From: Candidatus Aminicenantota bacterium
Lineage (GTDB): Bacteria > Acidobacteriota > Aminicenantia > UBA2199
Direction: 5' to 3'
DNA: 10,986 bases
Assembly: GCA_030671465.1 (NCBI GenBank)
Contig: DAOVIP010000022.1
Span: forward strand, 1 to 10,986
In this document: in pieces, positions 6,491 through 10,986 of the stretch
Numbering within the stretch: position 1 is the stretch's first letter
How the letters are laid out: every line of letters starts with the position of its first letter
Made by a program: the position numbers and the translations under genes
Notes under the pieces: generated by a model
Database searches by the model: none
The model's input: only the letters and a program-made list of their open reading frames with translations
What the model was told of the DNA's origin: nothing

Positions 6491-7417
6491 ATGAATAAAA
6501 CCTGGGGAATTTTAATCTTTTTGATTGGTTGTTTTTTATCTGTCCAGGGGATTCAAAAAACATATTTACCCTCTCAAATAACCCGAGTGGTTTTTCTGGG
6601 TACCGGAACCCCGAATCCTGACCCAGAGCATTCGGGAAATTCAATTGCCATTATCGTCCGGAATACGCCATATATTGTTGATTGTGGACCCGGTCTGGTT
6701 AGAAAGGCTGCTTCTTTGTCCACCCGGTACGGGGGGGTAATCGAGGCTTTAAATGCGCCGAACCTGAAGCGGGTTTTTTTAACCCATTTGCATTCTGATC
6801 ATACCAGTGGGCTTCCTGACCTCATTCTGACGCCCTGGGTGATGGGACGGGATGAACCGCTTATGCTCTTTGGGCCTGTCGGTTCAAAAAAAATGGTCAA
6901 GTATCTGTTGAAAGCCTACCAGGCCGACAGAAAAATCAGGCTGTATGGTTTAGAACATGCCAACAATCAGGGATGGAGGGTGGTGGTTCGAGAGGTTGAT
7001 GAAGGAATTGTCTATAAAGATGAGAATGTAATGGTTGAAGCCTTTCGGGTCAAACACGGTAACTGGGCTGAGGCCTTTGGATATAAATTCATGACCCCGG
7101 ATCGCAGCATCGTCATATCCGGTGATACTGCCCCCTGTGAAAATATTATCAGAAAAAGTAAAGGGGTTGACATATTGATACATGAGGTTTATTCACACCG
7201 GAAACTGAAAGATCGAGAAGCGAAATGGAAATTCTACCATCCAAAATTTCACACATCGACCATTGAACTGGCTGAGATTGCCAATAGGGCTAATCCGGGT
7301 ATACTGATACTGTACCATCAGCTCTACTGGGGAATTGGTGATGATGAGCTGTTGAATGAGATCACCGGGCTATATCCCGGACTGGTTGTCTCTGCCCAAG
7401 ATCTCGATGTGTATTAA
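6491..7417 (+). CDS. Exported metallo-beta-lactamase-fold hydrolase (RNase Z/arylsulfatase AtsA-like)
   Basis: A 308-residue protein with an N-terminal hydrophobic segment (residues 4-20) followed by an RNase Z-type metallo-beta-lactamase fold. Visible landmarks: FLGTGTPNPDP (35-45), the zinc motif HxHxDH as HLHSDH (99-104), KHGNW with H189, SGDT with D212, an HTSTIELAEIA helix (H254) and LYHQ with H276. This set of ligands is that of the two-zinc RNase Z/ElaC superfamily. Export argues against tRNA 3' processing and for an exported phosphodiesterase or sulfatase-like esterase; the substrate is unknown. LIGC at residues 11-14 fits a lipobox, but the hydrophobic region before it is short, so signal peptidase I cleavage near VQG/I is equally possible. 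AAGGAAGG lies just before the ATG. It is divergent from the kinase; a weak TTGAAT-16-TATATG pair (6413-6440) could be its promoter. Confidence 0.85.
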   Translation: MNKTWGILIFLIGCFLSVQGIQKTYLPSQITRVVFLGTGTPNPDPEHSGNSIAIIVRNTPYIVDCGPGLVRKAASLSTRYGGVIEALNAPNLKRVFLTHLHSDHTSGLPDLILTPWVMGRDEPLMLFGPVGSKKMVKYLLKAYQADRKIRLYGLEHANNQGWRVVVREVDEGIVYKDENVMVEAFRVKHGNWAEAFGYKFMTPDRSIVISGDTAPCENIIRKSKGVDILIHEVYSHRKLKDREAKWKFYHPKFHTSTIELAEIANRANPGILILYHQLYWGIGDDELLNEITGLYPGLVVSAQDLDVY

Positions 7418-7432
7418 CCGGTGAGATGCGAT

Positions 7433-8422
7433 CTAAATGTGTAGCTCGATGACATCCTCGTCTTCCAGTATATAATCCCGTTTAACCTTCTGGCCCTGGT
7501 ATTTATTTTTTCCCCAAATCCTGGCGAATTTGAATTTATGTGAAAAGTCTTTGTGTACTGCCTGGGCCATATCCAGGACCGTGCTGCCCTTTTTTAGGGT
7601 GAAGGGATTGTCATATTCGATTTTTCTCCCGGGAATTTTACTATAGACCCTTATGATATTCAACATGACAAATAGACGATTTTTCAGCAAGTCCAATCCA
7701 TCGCCCTGAAAGGCGGAAACCGGGATCAACTGGTGGGAAGAATTCAGATATTGCTTTAGAGCGGTCAACCGGTCCGGGGAAAGGGCATGGTCATTTTTAT
7801 TGGCAATGACCAGTAGTTTTTTCTGATATTTCGCGGATGGGCTGGAATCAGAACGATTTTCCCTAATGAGTTCAATTCTTTTTTCAATCAATTTTTGGAT
7901 TATGACCTGAAAATCGCGAACTGGATCCGGGGAACTCAGGTCAAGTACCAACATCACTACATCCGCTGATTTTATCAATTCGGGAATCCAGATTTCAAGA
8001 TAATCAGGAGTAATGGGAGGTGTATCCACCAACTGTATCTGGATATTTTCAAATCTCATCATGGCCGGATAGGCGGATATGGTGGTGAAGGGGTAATCAG
8101 AGACTTGAGGACTGGCATTGGTCAGGACCTTGATAAGGCTGGATTTTCCGGTATTGGCAGGTCCGATTAATATCACCTGCCCAGCACCTGATTTTTTAAC
8201 ATTGTGTTCCTGTCCATGCTTGGCGGTTAAGGGTTTTCGTTTTGATTCTGATTTTAGTTTGGAAATTTTGGATTTAAGTTGGGCCTGAATCTTTTCCGTA
8301 CCCTTGTGTTTGGGGACAATGGAAAGGAGTTCTTCCAGAATGGAAATCTTCTCAGATGAAACGGAGGTGGCTTTTAGTTTTTTTTCAACTTCAAAATATT
8401 GGGGGGGGAGGTTTGCAGGCAT
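7433..8422 (-). CDS. DRG/Obg-type GTPase with C-terminal TGS domain
   Basis: A 329-residue cytoplasmic GTPase. The N-terminus begins MPANLPPQYF and continues through a helical region ending in VPKHKGTEKI, the hallmark of the DRG (developmentally regulated GTP-binding) branch of the Obg superfamily best known from archaea and eukaryotes. G motifs: G1 GPANTGKS (87-94), G2 FTT (112-114), G3 DTPP (133-136), G4 NKND (208-211), G5 SAF (236-238). Residues from about 255 to 329 form a TGS domain (VYSKIPGRK, then FTLKKGSTVLDMA, ending in EDEDVIELHI). The G3 motif has Pro where most GTPases have Gly. The family is associated with ribosomes and translation; the bacterial role is not settled. No ribosome binding site precedes the ATG. 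It starts 26 bases after the phosphodiesterase gene, which it may share a transcript with. Confidence 0.85.
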   Translation of the reverse strand: MPANLPPQYFEVEKKLKATSVSSEKISILEELLSIVPKHKGTEKIQAQLKSKISKLKSESKRKPLTAKHGQEHNVKKSGAGQVILIGPANTGKSSLIKVLTNASPQVSDYPFTTISAYPAMMRFENIQIQLVDTPPITPDYLEIWIPELIKSADVVMLVLDLSSPDPVRDFQVIIQKLIEKRIELIRENRSDSSPSAKYQKKLLVIANKNDHALSPDRLTALKQYLNSSHQLIPVSAFQGDGLDLLKNRLFVMLNIIRVYSKIPGRKIEYDNPFTLKKGSTVLDMAQAVHKDFSHKFKFARIWGKNKYQGQKVKRDYILEDEDVIELHI

Positions 8423-8437
8423 TTTTTTGAATGTTTA

Positions 8438-8466
8438 ATTATAAACAATTAAAAGGAATCGTGCAA
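8438..8466 (-). promoter_or_regulatory. Possible sigma-70 promoter of the DRG-like GTPase
   Basis: Reading leftward, TTGCAC (8466-8461, inside the 3' end of the phosphodiesterase gene), 17 bases, then a perfect TATAAT (8443-8438). The -35 matches only at TTG. Transcription would start near 8431, leaving a leader of about 8 bases, consistent with the missing ribosome binding site. Confidence 0.4.
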
Positions 8467-9183
8467 CATCCCAATACTTTGTTGGAGTGAAAACACCAAA
8501 TCCGGCTTATCGGTAATAATCCCGGTTATGCGAGGATCCCGGAGATATTTCAAAATTTTAGTCCGGTCATTGACTGTCCAGACCCATACTTTTATATCAT
8601 GCCGTTGCGATCGCTTTAAGAAACCGAACTTGAGCAATTTCCAATGAGGGATCACATAATCCACTTTGTCAATTATTTGATGGTTGAAGGGAAATATTTC
8701 ACCCAACCGGGTTGAGATGGGTTTCTTCGATCTCTCTTTTCCCAGAATGAGGCCCACTTGAATTCGATGATTGAATTTTTTTAAGGCATTAAGTGAGTCA
8801 ATATTGAATGATGAGAAGATGCATTGATCAGTTGCGAAATAGTTGAGAGCCCTGGAAGCAATCTCCTTCTCGTGTCCCCTGACCTTCAATTCAATATCAA
8901 GTTTGATTTTACCACTGGTGAATTGAAGTACATCCTCCAGGGTTGGGATTTTGATTCCCTGACCAAGACCCAGTTCAAAAACCTCATTGAATTCAAGATC
9001 ATGGATGGGGCGACCGACAATCTGCTTATCATGAAAAACAACCGGTTTTTGATCCCGGGTCATTCGGATATCCAGTTCGATCATATCGGCACCGGATTCC
9101 ATGGCTCCGGAAAATGCTTCGATCGTATTTTCGGTTGCCAGATCCGTTGCCCCCCGGTGGGCAATGATCAATTTTTCTTTCAT
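8449..9183 (-). CDS. Glycerophosphodiester phosphodiesterase (GDPD family)
   Basis: A 244-residue cytoplasmic enzyme with a full GDPD TIM-barrel signature. Catalytic and metal-binding motifs are HRG (H9, R10), ATENT (16-20), ELDIR (E36, D38), VVFHD (H51), DIELK (E98), SSFN (124-127), VWVWTVN (199-205) and the closing GIITDKPD (221-228). Such enzymes hydrolyse glycerophosphodiesters, the deacylated products of phospholipids, to glycerol 3-phosphate and an alcohol. There is no signal peptide, so it probably acts on internal substrates. Length is normal for the compact bacterial form. No ribosome binding site is seen; a TATAAA (9199-9194) sits ten bases from the ATG without a good -35, so it is either leaderless or translated from the transcript of the HTH gene 71 bases upstream. 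The DRG-like GTPase follows 26 bases later. Confidence 0.9.
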   Translation of the reverse strand: MKEKLIIAHRGATDLATENTIEAFSGAMESGADMIELDIRMTRDQKPVVFHDKQIVGRPIHDLEFNEVFELGLGQGIKIPTLEDVLQFTSGKIKLDIELKVRGHEKEIASRALNYFATDQCIFSSFNIDSLNALKKFNHRIQVGLILGKERSKKPISTRLGEIFPFNHQIIDKVDYVIPHWKLLKFGFLKRSQRHDIKVWVWTVNDRTKILKYLRDPRITGIITDKPDLVFSLQQSIGMLHDSF

Positions 9184-9187
9184 GTTA

Positions 9188-9201
9188 TCTATATTTATAG
9201 A
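9188..9201. promoter_or_regulatory. Short palindrome overlapping the -10-like box of the phosphodiesterase gene
   Basis: TCTATA (9188-9193) and TATAGA (9196-9201) are exact reverse complements around a 2-base centre, ending four bases before the start codon at 9183. It covers the TATAAA box, so a protein bound here would block initiation. AT-rich 6-base arms arise easily by chance, so this is only a candidate operator. Confidence 0.3.
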
Positions 9202-9254
9202 ATTTTCCGATCGATATTCATAAGATAATCAGCGGGTACTACTTCCTTTATGAC

Positions 9255-9641
9255 TTATTGAATTTGATATTTTTTTAACTTTCTAAAAACGGTATCGGCG
9301 CTCATCTTTTCATTTTTGGCTATCTTACGTATACTGAAACCGTCCTGCCGATACTGTTTATATCTTTTTTTTTCTTGTTCACTTTCGGGGTAGTCCACCG
9401 GTCTTCCAGGCCTTGGATCCCGAAGCGGGAATCGTAGAAATCGCTGTATTCTGGATTCTACTTTCTTCAATTTCTTGATATCAATAAAACGTTTCACCAG
9501 GAATAGAGAATCCCGGTTACGATTTTTTTCAATTTCCAGGCTGTCTATAAGCAAATTAATTTCCGTCAGATTGGCTTCGATTTTTTTTAACTTTTCATAG
9601 AGGGATAAATCATCAAATCCATTAATTATTTTATTTTCCAT
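9255..9641 (-). CDS. Coiled-coil protein with C-terminal resolvase-type helix-turn-helix
   Basis: A 128-residue protein. Residues 12-42 and 47-70 are helical with coiled-coil character (LYEKLKKIEANLTEINLLI). After a Pro-rich hinge comes GRP (79-81), then a helix-turn-helix at about 88-125 with the pattern SEQEKKRY, GFSIRKIAKNEKMSADTVFRKL. The GRP arm followed by this HTH is the layout of the DNA-binding end of Hin-type serine recombinases, in which GRP lies in the minor groove. The recombinase catalytic domain is absent; there is no N-terminal serine-nuclease motif. The likely job is DNA binding, as a small regulator dimerised by its coiled coil; the target is unknown. The start at 9641 was chosen because a strong promoter lies at 9683-9655, inside the longer frame that would begin at 9701, and GGAG lies two bases before this ATG. 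Confidence 0.65.
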   Translation of the reverse strand: MENKIINGFDDLSLYEKLKKIEANLTEINLLIDSLEIEKNRNRDSLFLVKRFIDIKKLKKVESRIQRFLRFPLRDPRPGRPVDYPESEQEKKRYKQYRQDGFSIRKIAKNEKMSADTVFRKLKKYQIQ

Positions 9642-9654
9642 TTCTCCTGATTCA

Positions 9655-9683
9655 TTTATATTATTTATAAAGGGAATTGTCAA
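9655..9683 (-). promoter_or_regulatory. Sigma-70 promoter of the helix-turn-helix gene
   Basis: Reading leftward, a perfect -35 TTGACA (9683-9678), exactly 17 bases, then TATAAA (9660-9655, 5/6). Transcription should begin near 9648, only about 7 bases before the ATG at 9641; the leader would consist almost entirely of the GGAG ribosome binding element. The 75 bases between this start and the end of the upstream amidinohydrolase gene show no terminator hairpin. Confidence 0.65.
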
Positions 9684-9716
9684 ATCAGGGAGATTTACCA
9701 TTAATATATTGTTTGA

Positions 9717-10595
9717 TCAACCGATTCGGAACAGGGGCCGTGTCAGACATGTGGGACCGCCCCCGCCTTTTTTACACAGTTCTTCACCATGGAATTCTTC
9801 GATTTCAACTCCTTCGGCTTCCAGTAATTTTCGAGTATGGGGATTTCCCGAAATCATGATGCATTTTCGGGGTGCCACTGCCAATATATTGCAGGCCATG
9901 GAGGTGAATTCAGAATCGGGAACCTCAATAAGTTTGATTCCGCGGTTGATCAGCCACTCCCGAAAGGATAAGGGCATCAATTTTGAATATACAACGGCCA
10001 GGTCATGATCGATCGGACTGATGATGGACATCAGGTGAAGGATATCATTCGGGCCGTTCCAGTGGGGCAGGGGAACCACCATGATATCTCTTATAAATTC
10101 TCTGGTCATGGTTTGAAACTGTTGAATACCCTCCTGATTGGACCGGTAACTGTGGCCAATGGCAATGGTGTTTTCATCGAACAGTATGACATCACCCGCT
10201 TCTATAGTGCCGCTCCCGGTTATGGAACCCAGTATGGGGATATTCTGCTCTTCCAGTAGTTTAATCACTGTCCCAGGTTCGGTTTTCCTCTGTTCCTTGC
10301 CCATATTGCCTAAAATAGCGCCTCTTTCGGTGATAATCAGCGGATCACGGATATAGACGGAATCCAGCCCGGTATCAGGATTGGCAGGGAGAAATTGGAT
10401 GTGGGGAACATGGGTCTTAAGCAGGGAATGGAAATGGTCATATTCCTGGCAGGCTTCTTTGTAATCAGGGAGTTCCGGATAATTCAATGCTTGCCACTGC
10501 CTGTTAACGGTTGGTTGATCAACAAATGCAGCACGGGGGTGTTTGAGCAATAGTGATTTGATATCTCCAACTTCGGATGTACATCCATAAGGCAT
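9717..10595 (-). CDS. DDAH/amidinotransferase-fold hydrolase
   Basis: A 292-residue enzyme of the guanidine-modifying (pentein, five-bladed propeller) superfamily that includes dimethylarginine dimethylaminohydrolase, arginine deiminase and amidinotransferases. Visible landmarks are the N-terminal GCTSEVGDIKSLLLKHP, DSVYIRDP (78-85), GTIEAGDV (E132, D135), GHSYRSNQEG (R151), ILHLMSIISP (H187) and the nucleophile C283 in GGGGPTCLTRPL close to the C-terminus. Glu/Asp, His and Cys of the catalytic set are present; the usual EGGD is EAGD here. The expected reaction is hydrolysis of a guanidino compound through a covalent Cys adduct; the exact substrate (dimethylarginine, arginine or another) cannot be told. 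The start is the ATG at 10595, with GGAG seven bases upstream; the longer frame from a TTG at 10643 runs through the promoter. Cytoplasmic. Confidence 0.85.
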   Translation of the reverse strand: MPYGCTSEVGDIKSLLLKHPRAAFVDQPTVNRQWQALNYPELPDYKEACQEYDHFHSLLKTHVPHIQFLPANPDTGLDSVYIRDPLIITERGAILGNMGKEQRKTEPGTVIKLLEEQNIPILGSITGSGTIEAGDVILFDENTIAIGHSYRSNQEGIQQFQTMTREFIRDIMVVPLPHWNGPNDILHLMSIISPIDHDLAVVYSKLMPLSFREWLINRGIKLIEVPDSEFTSMACNILAVAPRKCIMISGNPHTRKLLEAEGVEIEEFHGEELCKKGGGGPTCLTRPLFRIG

Positions 10596-10614
10596 GGTTT
10601 TTCTCCGGTGGTTA

Positions 10615-10643
10615 AATATAGCAGGAAAAGGAGATTTATTCAA
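10615..10643 (-). promoter_or_regulatory. Sigma-70 promoter of the amidinohydrolase gene
   Basis: Reading leftward, TTGAAT (10643-10638), exactly 17 bases, then TATATT (10620-10615, 5/6). Predicted transcription start near 10608 gives a leader of about 13 bases containing GGAG. As in the kinase gene, the -35 TTG is in frame with the coding region and looks like an alternative start codon. Confidence 0.6.
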
Positions 10644-10689
10644 TGGATTTGTGTTGTAAATTCAGAAGGATTTTTCCTGAAATTGGTTA

Positions 10690-10718
10690 TTGACATTCCG
10701 GGCTCGGATTCGTAGAAT
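10690..10718 (+). promoter_or_regulatory. Sigma-70 promoter of the aminotransferase gene
   Basis: A perfect TTGACA (10690-10695), exactly 17 bases, then TAGAAT (10713-10718, 5/6). Transcription should start near 10725, about 104 bases before the ATG, the longest leader in this window. A second perfect TTGACA (10735-10740) lies 45 bases downstream with a poorer -10 (TTTAAA at 10757-10762, 16-base spacer); it may be a weaker tandem promoter. I see no convincing stable hairpin or riboswitch core in the leader. Confidence 0.6.
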
Positions 10719-10828
10719 ATAAATCAAGAGGATTTTGACAAAAAATTCATTGGACATTTAAACATCATGTCAGATCATTTTTATTATTCAATTAAACGTC
10801 ATTATTGCTGATTAAAGGAGGATCAATA

Positions 10829-10986
10829 ATGTCCTATATGTTTTCGGATATTTCAAAACGTATTGTTCGATCAGAGATCAGAGAGATATTGAAATGGAGT
10901 CGAAAACCAGGTGTGATTTCTTTTGGGGGGGGATTGCCCGATCCGGAGTTGTTTCCTTTGAAGGAAATCACCGATATAACTGCAAA
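10829..10986 (+). CDS. PLP-dependent aminotransferase, class I/II (LysN/MocR-like), 5' part only
   Basis: Only the first 52 codons are in the window. The N-terminus reads MSYMFSDISKRI, then SEIREILKWSRKPGVISF, GGGLPDPELFP and LKEITDI. This is the opening of the fold-type I aminotransferases related to 2-aminoadipate aminotransferase (LysN) and the aminotransferase half of MocR proteins, whose conserved start is SEIREIL and ISFAGGLPxPELFP; Ala of FAGG is Gly here. These enzymes move amino groups between amino acids and 2-oxoacids with pyridoxal phosphate. The catalytic lysine lies beyond the window, so substrate cannot be judged. A strong ribosome binding site AAAGGAGG (10814-10821) sits seven bases before the ATG. 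A run of eight G (10925-10932) encodes the GGG. The gene is divergent from the amidinohydrolase. Confidence 0.85.
   Translation, partial: MSYMFSDISKRIVRSEIREILKWSRKPGVISFGGGLPDPELFPLKEITDITA

Noticed and set aside
8824..9228. 134-codon plus-strand frame antisense to the phosphodiesterase gene
   Set aside because: The minus strand carries complete GDPD catalytic motifs here; the plus-strand product has no motif and no ribosome binding site.
1..10986. Search for a defence island, CRISPR array, toxin-antitoxin pair, prophage or transposon
   Set aside because: No direct-repeat array, transposase, integrase, paired small toxin/antitoxin genes or terminal inverted repeats were seen. The lone resolvase-type HTH protein lacks a catalytic domain and flanking repeats, and the nuclease is exported.

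Overview
The window looks like chromosomal DNA of a free-living, probably Gram-negative-type bacterium of moderate to low GC content (estimated by eye, not computed). The pointers are several exported proteins, an NtrB-style hybrid histidine kinase, a PilZ protein, a probable sigma-54 promoter, and consensus-like sigma-70 promoters. The gene mix (FecR/DUF6600-like Trp/Tyr-rich protein, exported CIA30-domain protein, bacterial DRG-type GTPase with TGS domain, DDAH-like amidinohydrolase) resembles poorly cultured phyla such as Aminicenantes/Acidobacteriota, but that placement is a guess. I see no rRNA, tRNA, CRISPR array, insertion sequence or phage gene, and no gene-free stretch longer than 300 bases.

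Layout, left to right. (1) A six-helix membrane protein (minus) is divergent from a secreted staphylococcal-nuclease-like protein (plus). (2) A secreted FecR/DUF6600-type protein with a Trp/Tyr/Gly-rich core and a very long lysine-rich tail is followed 42 bases later by a small PilZ protein. This pair sits behind a -24/-12 (sigma-54) promoter and a perfect inverted repeat. (3) On the minus strand, a membrane hybrid histidine kinase is followed 11 bases later by an exported CIA30-domain protein. The pair converges on the PilZ gene. (4) An exported RNase Z/AtsA-like metallo-beta-lactamase-fold hydrolase (plus) is divergent from the kinase. (5) A minus-strand run holds a coiled-coil protein with a resolvase-type helix-turn-helix, a glycerophosphodiester phosphodiesterase and a DRG-like GTPase with a TGS domain. 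(6) A DDAH/amidinotransferase-fold hydrolase (minus) is divergent from the start of a LysN-like PLP aminotransferase (plus), which is cut by the window edge.

How they fit together: region 2 reads as a cell-envelope module controlled both by an alternative sigma factor and, possibly, by cyclic di-GMP. The kinase has a receiver domain but no output-domain regulator beside it, so its partner lies elsewhere. The remaining genes are mostly single metabolic or housekeeping functions.

The most useful result of reading the DNA is promoter placement. At the nuclease, kinase, HTH and amidinohydrolase genes, a -35 hexamer, 17-base spacer and -10 hexamer lie only 13-25 bases from the start codon. In the kinase and amidinohydrolase genes the TTG that would give the longest reading frame is part of the -35 box, so those starts were moved downstream; the nuclease and HTH starts were moved for similar reasons. 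Short 5' leaders appear to be the rule in this stretch. I did not find a convincing new defence or mobile system.
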